A program made the position numbers and the translations under genes. Positions 14,657 to 23,159 of a stretch of 41,710 nucleotides of DNA are shown piece by piece. A model generated the notes under the pieces. That model was not told the origin of the DNA. It saw only the letters and a program-made list of their open reading frames with translations, and ran no database searches. Location of the stretch: the NCBI GenBank assembly GCA_017472305.1, contig JAFUQP010000009.1, positions 1 to 41,710 of the forward strand, in the 5' to 3' direction. How positions within the stretch are numbered: position 1 is the first letter of the stretch; each line of letters opens with the position of its first letter. Source of the DNA: Clostridia bacterium. GTDB lineage: Bacteria; Bacillota; Clostridia; Oscillospirales; CAG-272.

Positions 14657-15021
14657 CCGAGCTTGTAAGCCGGGTTCTGTCGCTTGCGCGCAGCAATCAT
14701 CTATCTTCACTGCACGTTACCGTACAGTTCAAGCCTTGCGGCTCTGCCACCATAAATATAGGGACGGGCAGCCCCTCGGTATAACCCGAAATTTAAGGTG
14801 TTGCATCGGATAGGGTTTACAGCGAGCCTATGTTACCATAGGTTCGGGTGAGCTCTTACCTCGCCTTTCCATCCTTACCGCTTCTGCGGCGGTTTATTTC
14901 TGTTGCACTTTCCCTGAGGTCACCCTCGGCGGACGTTATCCGTTATCCTGCCCTATGATGCCCGGACTTTCCTCACCGTAATACCTTTCGGCACAATACG
15001 GCGCGATTGCCCCACTCGGTC
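14655..15021 (-). ncRNA. rnpB: RNase P RNA (class A type)
   Basis: The catalytic RNA of RNase P, which trims the 5' leaders of tRNA precursors. On the minus strand the 5' part has GAGGAAAGTCCGGGC (conserved region I) and the 3' part has ACAGAACCCGGCTTA (conserved region V). Helix P1 closes the molecule: GACCGAG at 15015-15021 pairs with CTCGGTC at 14655-14661. The resulting 367 nt is the usual size. A consensus promoter at 15028-15056 places the start at the first base of P1. The 3' end touches the stop codon of the convergent AraC gene. Confidence 0.97.
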
Positions 15022-15027
15022 TTTAGT

Positions 15028-15056
15028 ATTATACTAAATATTTATACATTTGTCAA
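15028..15056 (-). promoter_or_regulatory. Consensus promoter of rnpB
   Basis: On the minus strand TTGACA (15051-15056), 17 bp, TATAAT (15028-15033): a perfect sigma-A consensus, 7 bp before the RNA start. Confidence 0.92.
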
Positions 15057-15129
15057 GAAAAATTTACGCGCTTCATATTATTTAATAAAGGCGCTTTGTT
15101 GTATTTTTGTAAATTTTGCTCGCTACGTC

Positions 15130-15158
15130 TTGACGGGCGCCTGTGAAATTATTATAAT
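15130..15158 (+). promoter_or_regulatory. Promoter of murD
   Basis: TTGACG (15130-15135), 17 bp, TATAAT (15153-15158). The ATG at 15176 is only 18 bp past the -10 box, so the mRNA leader is about 10 nt. Confidence 0.82.
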
Positions 15159-15175
15159 ATTAAGAGGCGCTTTTT

Positions 15176-16528
15176 ATGGCAGATATCAGAAAATCGCGGT
15201 TATTCGGTGCATCGAGCATCGGCTTTTTCGGAGTTGGCAAGACAACGCTCGCACTGGTAAATCTTTTAAAAAAGTGGAACACGTGTGCAAAAATTACGCT
15301 ACGCTCGGAGCAATACGTGAACAGAAGCGCCCTTCCCGAGGGAATAAACGCTCGGATACTTGACGGTGCGCGCGCATTCGACTCGCCCTACGAGGAGCTG
15401 CTCGTTTGCTCGCCGTCTGTAAGGCGGGAGCGCAGGGAGCTCTCTCCGTTTATTGTGTCCGGCACGCACCTCACGTCCGACTGTGAGCTGTTCTTCGAAA
15501 TATGCAACAAGCCGACGCTTGCCGTAACAGGCTCTGACGGTAAAAGCACCACGGTAACGCTTGCTCATAAAATACTGACCAGCGCCGGGAGCTCGTCTAT
15601 GCTGATAGGTAATATCGGTGTGCCGATGCTGCCGACTGTCGGGTGCTCGGATGCCTACGTATGTGAGCTTTCAAGCTTCAACCTACATTACCTGAAGGCG
15701 AGCTTCAAGCGCGCGGCAGTAACCAATATTACCCCCAACCATCTGAATTTCCACGGTACGATGGAAGAATATACCGAGGCAAAGCTCTCACTCCTTCGCT
15801 CCGCCGATGAGCCGATTGTTTTCGATGACGGAGATCTGCTTTCCGACTACGCAAAAGCCTCACCCGTGTATGCAATTTGCAGCTATACCCGTGACTGGCG
15901 GGAGTTATCCAAAAGCTACGGCGCAGATGTGATATACACCGTTTCAGGCGGTTACATAATGCGCTGCGGAGAAAGGCTCATACCGATTTCAGCCTTCGCT
16001 TCACCGAGCGAAAACCTGATAAAAAATTTCACGGTCGCAGCTGCGCTTACCGAAGGGCTCTGCGGCGCAGAGGATTTAATGCGCGTTGCAGGTGAATTTT
16101 CGGGGCTGCCACACCGCGCCGAATGCTTCCTTAGGGTTGACGGCAAGGAGTTTGTAAACTCGTCTATAGACACAAGCCCCGCAAGGAGCGTCACTACAAT
16201 CAAGGCGCAATCACGCCCGACTGTAGTTATGCTCGGCGGCCGAGGAAAGGGTGTCAGCTACGCGCCTCTAAGAGAGGCACTTATCGGAAGGGCAAGGCTT
16301 GCAGTGCTATTCGGCGAGGACAGACTGTTAATCAAAGAGGCGATAGGCGACTCTGTCCCCTGCATTTCTGTCGAAGGCTTTATTGAGGGGGTGGAATGCG
16401 CCCTGTCGGTTTTAGGCGAGGGCGAGGTGCTGCTTCTCTCTCCCGCGGCTACAAGCTACGACGAATTCTCCTCATTCGAGGAGAGAGGAAATTTGTTTAA
16501 GAAAATTATTACAGAACATTATTCTTGA
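15176..16528 (+). CDS. murD: UDP-N-acetylmuramoyl-L-alanine--D-glutamate ligase
   Basis: A cytoplasmic peptidoglycan-precursor enzyme that adds D-glutamate to UDP-MurNAc-L-Ala using ATP. The 450 residues have the Mur ligase order: an N-terminal Rossmann domain, the ATP loop TGSDGKSTT (118-126), the central domain with CELSSFNLHYL and ITPNHLNFHGTMEEY, and the C-terminal domain beginning near HRAECFLRV with NSSIDTSPARS and MLGGRGKG. These are MurD features rather than MurC, E or F. The N-terminal glycine loop reads GFFGVGKTTLAL, unusually similar to a P-loop. It stands alone rather than in a dcw cluster. A very short leader precedes it. Confidence 0.93.
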   Translation: MADIRKSRLFGASSIGFFGVGKTTLALVNLLKKWNTCAKITLRSEQYVNRSALPEGINARILDGARAFDSPYEELLVCSPSVRRERRELSPFIVSGTHLTSDCELFFEICNKPTLAVTGSDGKSTTVTLAHKILTSAGSSSMLIGNIGVPMLPTVGCSDAYVCELSSFNLHYLKASFKRAAVTNITPNHLNFHGTMEEYTEAKLSLLRSADEPIVFDDGDLLSDYAKASPVYAICSYTRDWRELSKSYGADVIYTVSGGYIMRCGERLIPISAFASPSENLIKNFTVAAALTEGLCGAEDLMRVAGEFSGLPHRAECFLRVDGKEFVNSSIDTSPARSVTTIKAQSRPTVVMLGGRGKGVSYAPLREALIGRARLAVLFGEDRLLIKEAIGDSVPCISVEGFIEGVECALSVLGEGEVLLLSPAATSYDEFSSFEERGNLFKKIITEHYS

Positions 16529-16565
16529 GTAAAAATATACGGAAATGTAAAAAGGAGTTTACAAA

Positions 16566-17660
16566 ATGAAGAAATTATCAGCTCTGTTCTTGCTTCTTAT
16601 CACAGTGCTTTTGTTCGCTACATCCTGCTCGCAGGGCGACGGAGCACCCGAGGGGCTTGAGGTAATAATTGACGGTGACGATGGCTTTGTGCTATACGGA
16701 CCCGAGGGCTGGACAAATATTACCGCGGGATATTCAAAGGACAAAAGGGTATACGGCTCGAAGCTTTCTAACACCTCCAAAACTTCTATGACCTTTATCG
16801 AAGCCGAGATGCCTACCTTGGATTATAACGAGTATTATAACGCAGAGCTTGCAAAGTTCCCTGTGGCATACGCGGCAACTACAGTCAGAGCTCCCGAGAA
16901 GGCAAGCTTCGGCAATGCGTCTGAAGCTTATCGCGTAATTTACAGCTTCAAGCACGAGGCGTACAGCTATGAGTCGGGCGAGGACGAGCTTACAGACTTC
17001 ACAACTCTTCAGTTCTATATCAAAAACGGCGGTCGCTTCTACATTTTCACCTATACCGCAAAGGGCAGCGCAGACGACGAGATGGGTGATTACCTTAAGT
17101 ATCTTGATTTGATTTACAAAGCAGTCGAAAGCTTCGAATTCACCTCACCGAGCGGCAATTCAGGAGCGCCCGATTATGAAGAGGATAGCGACGGATATCT
17201 TCTTGTCAGCGACAAGGTTCTTTCCGGATTTGAGTGCTATATACCTAAGGACTTCTCGGTAATTAATTCAAGCGGCAGCCTTGACGTTTCTGTAAGCGAG
17301 GGCGCGGCGTTCTCTCTTTCCAAGATTTCCTCGGCAGGTGCCAAGGGCTTCGTTGATTATTTTGACACAAGAATTTCAGAGCTTTCCGAAACCGTCACCG
17401 ACATTAATGTAATCGCTCGCGAGCTGACTAACGTGGGCGTGAGCTCGGGCACTAAAAAAATAGTGCTCGGTGACCTCGGCGAGAGCGCCGTTATGGCATT
17501 TGAGTACACCTACAGGTTTGAGGGTAAGGACTATCACGTATACCAGGTTATGGGTATGAATTCTGTGAACGCCTTCGTGTTCACGTATACCTCGCTTGAG
17601 GGCGAATATGCAAGTCACCTCAATGCAATAGACACGGTGCTTTCAAAAATCAAGTTCTGA
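16566..17660 (+). CDS. Lipoprotein with two PsbP/DcrB-like domains
   Basis: A 364-residue secreted lipoprotein. The signal peptide ends in ATSC, giving a lipidated cysteine at about residue 21. The mature part looks duplicated. Residues about 30-190 (LYGPEGWT ... FYIFTYTA ... VESFEF) and about 215-364 (FECYIPKDFSVI ... AFVFTYTSLEGEY ... VLSKIKF) each follow the pattern of PsbP/DcrB-like domains: a wing-like strand start, then an FYIFTYTA or FVFTYTS strand, then a terminal helix. Function unknown. It lies 37 bp after murD and may be cotranscribed; the ribosome site is AAAGGAG. Domain identity rests on pattern only. Confidence 0.8.
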   Translation: MKKLSALFLLLITVLLFATSCSQGDGAPEGLEVIIDGDDGFVLYGPEGWTNITAGYSKDKRVYGSKLSNTSKTSMTFIEAEMPTLDYNEYYNAELAKFPVAYAATTVRAPEKASFGNASEAYRVIYSFKHEAYSYESGEDELTDFTTLQFYIKNGGRFYIFTYTAKGSADDEMGDYLKYLDLIYKAVESFEFTSPSGNSGAPDYEEDSDGYLLVSDKVLSGFECYIPKDFSVINSSGSLDVSVSEGAAFSLSKISSAGAKGFVDYFDTRISELSETVTDINVIARELTNVGVSSGTKKIVLGDLGESAVMAFEYTYRFEGKDYHVYQVMGMNSVNAFVFTYTSLEGEYASHLNAIDTVLSKIKF

Positions 17661-17763
17661 TGCCCTGTTTCCTACCAGCAGCAATGCCAATAGTTGTTTA
17701 CAAAAAATAAGGTCTATTAACAAAAAATGCACACGGGTATAGCTTTTGTGCAAAAGAGGACGT

Positions 17764-18942
17764 ATGACTAAAAGACAGATATATCTTGACAACAGCGCAA
17801 CAACCAGGATATGCCCCGAGGCCCTTGACAAATACGTTGAGGTGTCAAGGGAGCATTTCGGCAACCCCTCCTCGCTACACACACTGGGCTTTGATGCCGA
17901 GAAGATACTTGATTTGGCAAGGGGTGAGATACGCCGCGCGCTTTCGTTTGACAAGGGCGAGGTTATTTTCTGCGCCTCCGGAAGTGAGGCTAACAACCTT
18001 GCAATTCTCGGCAGAGCCTACGCAAAGGACAGATATAAGCGCGGAGCGAAAATTATCACTACCGACAGCGAGCACGCGTCGGTAAACGAGCCACTTGAAA
18101 AGCTCTCGCGCGAGGGCTACAAAATCGCGCGTATCCCCACCCTCGGCGGTGTTCTTGACCTCGAGGCTCTCGCTCGCGAGCTGACGGCAGACACAGTGCT
18201 GGTTACTCTTATGCTCGTCAACAATGAAACAGGCGCGCTCTATGACGTTTTGAAGGCGGCAAAGCTCGTGCACGCAAGCTGCCCCGATGCGCTCGTTCAT
18301 ATAGATGCTACCCAGTCTTTTCTTAAGGTGCCAATGAACAAGACCGCGCTCGGCGCGGATATGATTACCGTTTCTTCTCATAAGATTGAAGGGCCCAAGG
18401 GCGTTGGCGCACTCGTCGTTGACGAGAAAATTATGAAGGCAAAGGGGCTCTCTCCCGTTATTTTCGGCGGCGGTCAGGAAAAGGGGCTTCGCTCCGGCAC
18501 GGAAAACGTCCCGGCGATTGCGGCATTCGGTGAGGCGGTACGTGTTGGAAGAGCTTCGCTTGACTTGAACCGTGAAAAGCTATCTATGCTTCGCGCCCTT
18601 CTTATCGAAAGAATTGCCTCGGACTCAAGGCTTGCGGAAATTTCTCCGACGCTTCCGCCTGTCTGTGCGCCGCATATTCTCAACATTACCCTGCCCTCCA
18701 TCAAGAGTGAAACAATGCTCCATTATCTTTCCTCATACGGCATTTTCGTATCGAGCGGGTCTGCCTGCTCGTCTAATACGCGCTCTCATTCTGGTGCTCT
18801 TGTGGCATACGGCAGAAGCGAGGCAGAAGCCGACTGCTCTATACGCATAAGCTTCTCGCACACAAACGAGCCTGAGGATGTGGACGAGCTTGTAGAGGCT
18901 CTCGCCTCGGGGCTTCAGACGCTTCAAAGGAAGAAAAGATGA
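17764..18942 (+). CDS. Cysteine desulfurase (NifS/IscS family)
   Basis: A PLP enzyme that takes sulfur from cysteine for iron-sulfur clusters or thio-modified tRNA. The 392 residues include LDNSATTRICPEAL at the N-terminus, CASGSEANNLAILG, DSEHASVNEP, the PLP lysine in SSHKIEGPKGVGAL (about residue 206) and the catalytic cysteine in SSGSACSSNTRS (about residue 328). The ATG at 17764 is used because GAGGA immediately precedes it and the protein then begins MTKRQIYLDNSATT as in the family. Its last codons overlap rlmH by 4 nt (ATGA), so the pair is coupled. No IscU/NifU scaffold or ThiI gene is adjacent, so the acceptor is not known. Confidence 0.93.
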   Translation: MTKRQIYLDNSATTRICPEALDKYVEVSREHFGNPSSLHTLGFDAEKILDLARGEIRRALSFDKGEVIFCASGSEANNLAILGRAYAKDRYKRGAKIITTDSEHASVNEPLEKLSREGYKIARIPTLGGVLDLEALARELTADTVLVTLMLVNNETGALYDVLKAAKLVHASCPDALVHIDATQSFLKVPMNKTALGADMITVSSHKIEGPKGVGALVVDEKIMKAKGLSPVIFGGGQEKGLRSGTENVPAIAAFGEAVRVGRASLDLNREKLSMLRALLIERIASDSRLAEISPTLPPVCAPHILNITLPSIKSETMLHYLSSYGIFVSSGSACSSNTRSHSGALVAYGRSEAEADCSIRISFSHTNEPEDVDELVEALASGLQTLQRKKR

Positions 18943-19418
18943 CTCAGATTACAGTAATAACCGTCGGAACGCTTAAGGAAAAATATCTGATTGATGCCTG
19001 CGCGGAATATAAAAAAAGACTCTCGCAGTTTGCGAGAGTTAACGAAATTTCCCTGAAGGAAGAAAGAATTGCCGACGAGGACGACAAAAGCGCTGTGCTT
19101 CGCGCACTTGACTCCGAGGCCGACGCGATACTCGAAAAAGTACCGTCCGATGCTATAAAAATCGCACTCTGCGTCGAGGGCAAGGAATACTCCTCCGAGG
19201 AGCTTGCCTCACTCGTTTCGAGCGCAGAGGACGAAAGAGGAAAGATTGCACTAATTATAGGCTCCTCTCACGGACTCTCCGAGAGAGTAAAACGCGAATG
19301 TCGGGTAAGGCTTTCCTTTTCGAGAATGACCTTCCCGCATCAGCTTATGAGAGTAATACTCTACGAGCAGCTCTACAGAAGCTATACCATTATTCATAAT
19401 AAGAGGTATCATAAATAA
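18939..19418 (+). CDS. rlmH: 23S rRNA pseudouridine-1915 N3-methyltransferase
   Basis: A SPOUT-fold methyltransferase acting on the 70S ribosome at position 1915 in helix 69. The length (159 residues) and the C-terminal knot segment (IGSSHGLSERVKRE, SFSRMTFPHQLMRV, ending YRSYTIIHNKRYHK) are diagnostic. It starts inside the stop of the cysteine desulfurase gene (ATGA). Its stop codon directly abuts the stop codon of the convergent CYTH gene, with no base between them and no terminator visible. Confidence 0.97.
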   Translation: MTQITVITVGTLKEKYLIDACAEYKKRLSQFARVNEISLKEERIADEDDKSAVLRALDSEADAILEKVPSDAIKIALCVEGKEYSSEELASLVSSAEDERGKIALIIGSSHGLSERVKRECRVRLSFSRMTFPHQLMRVILYEQLYRSYTIIHNKRYHK

Positions 19419-19925
19419 TTAAAGCTCTTCGGGAAAGGCTCGGGACATACCTGCGTTTGAGTACCGCTTATCTCCCGTAACCTCGGTGAGGACTCGGATA
19501 AAGTCGGGAAAAGTCGGCTTCTCCTCGCGAGAGGCAAGCTCGACCTCGAGTATTGCCGTTCTTGTCCACTCGGGGTAGATATCTATTTCAAGAAGCCAGT
19601 CGCCGTGCGGAAGAGTTATACGCTTCTTTATTATCGGACGAGTGCCCTTGGCAATAAGCGAGGCAAGGCGCTCGTATTCCACCTTATCTATCTTTCGCTC
19701 CTCTTCAATTGCCGAAAGCTTATCAACGCGTGTTTTTTTGGTTTCGGTGTAGACGGTCACGCCCTCGGAGCTGCGCGCTCTTATCCTATGTGTGACCCTC
19801 ATTTCCGAGGAGAGATAGGTCTGAACAATATCGCTCTCGGTATAGCCGTCAAGGGTTGAAAGCAGTTCGAGCGAGGGTCTCTCTATTATAAATTTCCGTT
19901 CAATTTCAATCTGTGTTTTCTTCAT
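19419..19925 (-). CDS. CYTH domain protein
   Basis: A 168-residue triphosphate-tunnel metalloenzyme of the CYTH superfamily (class IV adenylate cyclase CyaB, thiamine triphosphatase and inorganic triphosphatases). The defining ExExK motif is IEIERKFII at residues about 7-15. Alternating charged strands follow (VTHRIRARSS, VYTETKKTR, RPIIKKRI, WLLEIDIY, AILEVELAS), as in a tunnel of basic and acidic residues. The substrate cannot be read from the sequence; an inorganic or nucleotide triphosphatase role is most likely. Promoter at 19975-20003. Gene end abuts rlmH. Confidence 0.88.
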   Translation of the reverse strand: MKKTQIEIERKFIIERPSLELLSTLDGYTESDIVQTYLSSEMRVTHRIRARSSEGVTVYTETKKTRVDKLSAIEEERKIDKVEYERLASLIAKGTRPIIKKRITLPHGDWLLEIDIYPEWTRTAILEVELASREEKPTFPDFIRVLTEVTGDKRYSNAGMSRAFPEEL

Positions 19926-19974
19926 TTTTACTCTCCAAGGTGCCTGATGGGTAATTCTTTTTGATTATACGTTT

Positions 19975-20003
19975 ATTTTATCATATCAAGAGGATTTAAT
20001 CAA
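19975..20003 (-). promoter_or_regulatory. Promoter of CYTH gene
   Basis: On the minus strand TTGATT (19998-20003), 17 bp, TAAAAT (19975-19980). Confidence 0.72.
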
Positions 20004-20041
20004 GGAGTTTTTAAACTTATGTGAATTTGTTAAATTTACTC

Positions 20042-20070
20042 TTGACTTATCGGCATTTTTGTGTTAAAAT
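20042..20070 (+). promoter_or_regulatory. Promoter of the 68-residue membrane protein
   Basis: TTGACT (20042-20047), 17 bp, TAAAAT (20065-20070), 60 bp before the start codon. Confidence 0.8.
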
Positions 20071-20129
20071 ATTATACAGAAAATTATGTACGGAATTTTC
20101 TTATTACGTTTTAGCGAAAGGTTGCCGAT

Positions 20130-20336
20130 ATGGGAGCAGTTAAGGAAGTATTCAACAAGTGTATAGATTGGGTTAAGACTACATATAAGAAGTGCTATAA
20201 TTGGACCGCCGAGAAGCTCTCGAAGGTTAACTGGAAGGTTGTTTGGGATAAGTTTACCACAGGTCTTCTTATCTTCCTTATGGCTTCTCCCTTCCTTGTT
20301 CTTGCATACATTCTTCTTTGGTTTGTTTTCAGATAA
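20130..20336 (+). CDS. Small single-pass membrane protein
   Basis: Not a recognised family. The 68 residues have a basic, tryptophan-rich amphipathic N-terminal half (WVKTTYKKCYNWTAEKLSKV and WKVVWDKF). A single hydrophobic helix follows (residues about 43-66, TGLLIFLMASPFLVLAYILLW), ending FVFR. The gene is convincing despite its size. It has its own sigma-A promoter, an AAAGG ribosome site and a strong terminator 15 bp after the stop. It is monocistronic. A membrane-associated regulator or a bacteriocin-like peptide are both possible, and no evidence favours either. Confidence 0.82.
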   Translation: MGAVKEVFNKCIDWVKTTYKKCYNWTAEKLSKVNWKVVWDKFTTGLLIFLMASPFLVLAYILLWFVFR

Positions 20337-20350
20337 TTTTACATATTTTA

Positions 20351-20384
20351 AAAGGGCATCACAGCGTGATGCCCTTTTTCTTTT
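20351..20384 (+). terminator. Terminator of the small membrane protein gene
   Basis: A perfect 12-bp stem AAAGGGCATCAC/GTGATGCCCTTT (20351-20362 with 20366-20377), then a T tract. Confidence 0.92.
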
Positions 20385-20445
20385 CTCGTTGTAAAAAATT
20401 CAGTATTGAGCTAACGGAGAATTTAGGGTGTTGAAGGTGCTTTGA

Positions 20446-21276
20446 TTACTTTCTGATACCCGTCCAGCCGTTATCGTCACTGTTGCCGCCACCGCCGAGC
20501 GTTCCGTCATCTCCCGGCTGCTCCTCAGTCTTCTCGGTATAGCGAGCAAAAAGCGCAAGCTCACCGCCTGCACCGATGCTCTCGGGTACAAAGCTCTCTG
20601 TGTCAAACCTACGTTCCCACAGCAGATTGTCGAAATACCAGCCGTCGAAAACATACCCCTCCTTCTTTGGCGCGGTGGGGGCGTTTGGCTTCTCGTTGAA
20701 ATCAAGTATTTCCTTATAGGCATACTGATTATCAATATAATAAAACACGGTGTAGACAGAAATATATCTCGCGTAGAGCTTAAAGCTGCCGTCGGCAGCA
20801 TCTGCCGTAGGGTCAAAGCTGTTTATATCGAACTTTTTCTGCCAGGTGTCCTTATCGTAATACCAACCTGCAAAGCGGTGACCGCCTCTCTCGGGAGCTG
20901 TAGGCAAAGTCGGCAGCTTATCGTAGGTCAGGGACTGTGACGTGTGGACGGTGTCAACCGAGATAAACTCTACGGTATAGGTGGGGATAAGCTTTGCATA
21001 AACCGTAAGGCTGCCGTCTACGGTATCACGCTCGGGCGAAAACTCCGATAGAACAAAGGGGCTCCCGTTGTCGTAATACCAGCCCAAAAAGGCATAGCCC
21101 TTAACGGTGGGGTTCTTCACAACGGCGGGAAGAGTGTCCATAGGCAGCGTTTCGGTTTTGTACGTGTCGTCAAGAACCTTGAAGGTTATCGTATACTCCT
21201 GCTTTTTTTCGCAGGAGAACAAAAGAGCGAGCAGCGATAGGAGGACCATCGCAAGAAAAACGGTACGCTTTTTCAT
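20446..21276 (-). CDS. Lipoprotein with three InlB B-repeat-like domains
   Basis: A 276-residue surface lipoprotein. The signal peptide ends in LLFSC (lipidated Cys at about residue 22). Three tandem repeats of about 65-70 residues of the Listeria-Bacteroides/InlB B-repeat type follow, each with a YTxxF start, LPxxPTxxG-like turn and a hallmark GWYYD or GWYFD. They lie at about residues 28-95 (AFLGWYYDN), 98-170 (RFAGWYYDKD) and 172-240 (VFDGWYFDN). The C-terminus is a polar, glycine-rich tail (DDGTLGGGGNSDDNG). These repeats are beta-grasp-like modules in adhesins. Promoter at 21307-21335, ribosome site AAAGGAG. Confidence 0.88.
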   Translation of the reverse strand: MKKRTVFLAMVLLSLLALLFSCEKKQEYTITFKVLDDTYKTETLPMDTLPAVVKNPTVKGYAFLGWYYDNGSPFVLSEFSPERDTVDGSLTVYAKLIPTYTVEFISVDTVHTSQSLTYDKLPTLPTAPERGGHRFAGWYYDKDTWQKKFDINSFDPTADAADGSFKLYARYISVYTVFYYIDNQYAYKEILDFNEKPNAPTAPKKEGYVFDGWYFDNLLWERRFDTESFVPESIGAGGELALFARYTEKTEEQPGDDGTLGGGGNSDDNGWTGIRK

Positions 21277-21306
21277 TTTCTTCTCCTTTCCGTTATTTAC
21301 CCATAT

Positions 21307-21335
21307 ATTTTAGCACATTTTCAGCCTTATGTCAA
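21307..21335 (-). promoter_or_regulatory. Promoter of InlB-repeat lipoprotein
   Basis: On the minus strand TTGACA (21330-21335), 17 bp, TAAAAT (21307-21312). Confidence 0.85.
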
Positions 21336-21387
21336 TCAGATTTTTTTGATATACAGATAATCTATGCTTGATACCGTTTCAACACAG

Positions 21388-21422
21388 AAAAAAGAGCAGA
21401 TGCGCGCATCTGCTCTTTTTTC
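21388..21422. terminator. Bidirectional terminator after tsf
   Basis: A near-continuous palindrome (AAGAGCAGATGC / GCATCTGCTCTT, about 21391-21417) is flanked by A and T runs, 15 bp after the tsf stop codon. Confidence 0.92.
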
Positions 21423-21435
21423 TTATATGAATGAA

Positions 21436-22353
21436 TTAGCCCTTCATCATCTTGGCAATCTCTGCGCCGAAGTCCTCTTCGCGCTTCTGAATGCCCTCGC
21501 CCTTGTCGTAACGAACATAGCCGGTAACCTTGATGGAGCCGCCGAGTGCCTTTGCGGTAGTGTCGGTGTACTTGCCAACGGTCATAGAGTCGTCCTTAAC
21601 GTAGAGCTGGTCAACAAGGCAGTTGTTCTCGAAGAACTTGCCAAGCTTACCCTTAACGATGTTCTCAAGCACCTGTGCGGGCTTGTTTGCCATCTTGGGG
21701 TCTTCTTTCATCTGGTTGATAAGAATGTTCTTCTCCTCCTCGAGTACGGAAGCGGGAACGCTGTCTCTGTCGAGGTACTGTACGGGCATTGCCGCAGTCT
21801 GGAGAGCGACGTTCTTTGCATACTCTGCAAAGCCGTCCTTATCAGCAACGTCGGTTGCGAAGCTTACGATAACGCCGGTTGCGCCCATACCGTGAATGTA
21901 GGTGGATACAACGCCCTCAACGATGTTGAAGCGGCGAATGGAGAGCTTCTCTCCGATTTTGTAGGTGTTCTCTGCAAGCGCATCTGCAACGGTGCCATCG
22001 CCTGCTGCGAAGGGAGATGCGAGAAGTGCATCGATATCTGCGGGCTTGCTTGCGATAATCGACTTAAGAACGTCCTTAACGAACTCCTTGAAGGTTGCGT
22101 TCTTTGCAACGAAGTCGGTCTCGGAGTTAACCTCAACTATAGCGGTAACGTTATCGATAGTCATAACGTCAACAAGTCCCTCTGCTGCAATACGGTCAGC
22201 CTTCTTTGCTACAGCGCCCATACCCTTCTCACGAAGGTACTTGATTGCAGCGTCGAAGTCGCCGTTAGTCTCGGTAAGAGCCTTCTTGCAGTCCATCATA
22301 CCGCAGCCGGTCTGCTTTCTGAGCTCGGCTACGTCTTTAGCTGTGAATGCCAT
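21436..22353 (-). CDS. tsf: Elongation factor Ts
   Basis: The nucleotide exchange factor for EF-Tu in translation elongation. The 305 residues start with a UBA-like domain (MAFTAKDVAELRKQTGCGMM), then the signature DCKKALTETNGDFDAAIKYL (residues 21-40). The core domains with VEVNSETDFVAKN and VASFATDV-like elements (VIVSFATDVADKDGFAEYAK) follow. The length fits the long EF-Ts form. It lies 62 bp downstream of rpsB, in the usual rpsB-tsf operon, with ribosome site AGGAGA. Confidence 0.98.
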   Translation of the reverse strand: MAFTAKDVAELRKQTGCGMMDCKKALTETNGDFDAAIKYLREKGMGAVAKKADRIAAEGLVDVMTIDNVTAIVEVNSETDFVAKNATFKEFVKDVLKSIIASKPADIDALLASPFAAGDGTVADALAENTYKIGEKLSIRRFNIVEGVVSTYIHGMGATGVIVSFATDVADKDGFAEYAKNVALQTAAMPVQYLDRDSVPASVLEEEKNILINQMKEDPKMANKPAQVLENIVKGKLGKFFENNCLVDQLYVKDDSMTVGKYTDTTAKALGGSIKVTGYVRYDKGEGIQKREEDFGAEIAKMMKG

Positions 22354-22415
22354 ATTTGTAATCTCCTGTTATTTTATTTGTTTGCCTCTTTGGGCACTGA
22401 ATTTCCTCTCGGAAA

Positions 22416-23159
22416 TTACTCTGCAGACTCCTCTGCTGCAGCCTCAGCCTCTGCCTCCTCGACAGTCTCCTCGGTTGCGCCGCCGTGAGCCTCGATAACT
22501 GCGTTTGCAAGTGCGCCTGCGATAAGCTTGATAGCGCGGATTGCATCGTCGTTACCGGGAATGATGTAGTCAGCATCGTCGGGGTCACAGTTGGTGTCAA
22601 CGATTGCAACTACGGGAATGCCAAGCTTCTTAGCCTCGAGAACCGCGTTTCTCTCCTTGCGGGTATCTACGATGAATACGCAGGAAGGAAGGGTCTCCAT
22701 ATCCTTGATACCGCCGTAGGACTTCTCAAGGTCCTCCATCTCCTTAAGCTTCTTGGCAACTTCCTTCTTAGGAAGAAGGTCGAAGGTGCCGTCTGCCTGC
22801 ATCTTCTCAAGGTCCTTAAGACGCTTGATGGACTTACGGATGGTCTTGAAGTTGGTGAGCATTCCGCCGGGCCAACGTACGTTTACGTAGTACATTCCGC
22901 ATCTCTGTGCCTCTTCCTTAACGGTCTCGGCAGCCTGCTTCTTGGTACCTACGAAGAGAACGGTACCGCCCTGCTGTGCAAGCTCGGATACGTAGTTGTA
23001 GCTCTCCTCAAACTTCTTAACGGTCTTCTGAAGGTCAACGATGTGAATACCGTTTCTCTGGGTGAAGATGTACTCTGCCATCTTCGGGTTCCACTTCTTG
23101 GTAGGGTGACCGAAGTGAACGCCTGCTTCAAGCAACTGCTTGATGGTGATTTCGAACAT
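22416..23159 (-). CDS. rpsB: 30S ribosomal protein S2
   Basis: The 247-residue small-subunit protein S2. It starts [19 protein letters not shown], followed by [46 protein letters not shown], and [27 protein letters not shown] near the C-terminus. The ATG at 23159 is chosen because GGAGG is placed 9 nt upstream and the protein begins as in the family. The C-terminal 25 residues are an acidic Glu/Ala tail. First gene of the rpsB-tsf operon, from the promoter at 23282-23310 with a leader of about 115 nt that may carry feedback control. Confidence 0.98.
   Translation of the reverse strand: MFEITIKQLLEAGVHFGHPTKKWNPKMAEYIFTQRNGIHIVDLQKTVKKFEESYNYVSELAQQGGTVLFVGTKKQAAETVKEEAQRCGMYYVNVRWPGGMLTNFKTIRKSIKRLKDLEKMQADGTFDLLPKKEVAKKLKEMEDLEKSYGGIKDMETLPSCVFIVDTRKERNAVLEAKKLGIPVVAIVDTNCDPDDADYIIPGNDDAIRAIKLIAGALANAVIEAHGGATEETVEEAEAEAAAEESAE

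Noticed and set aside
21364-22488. A 374-codon plus-strand frame
   Set aside because: It runs antisense to tsf and has no protein-like features.
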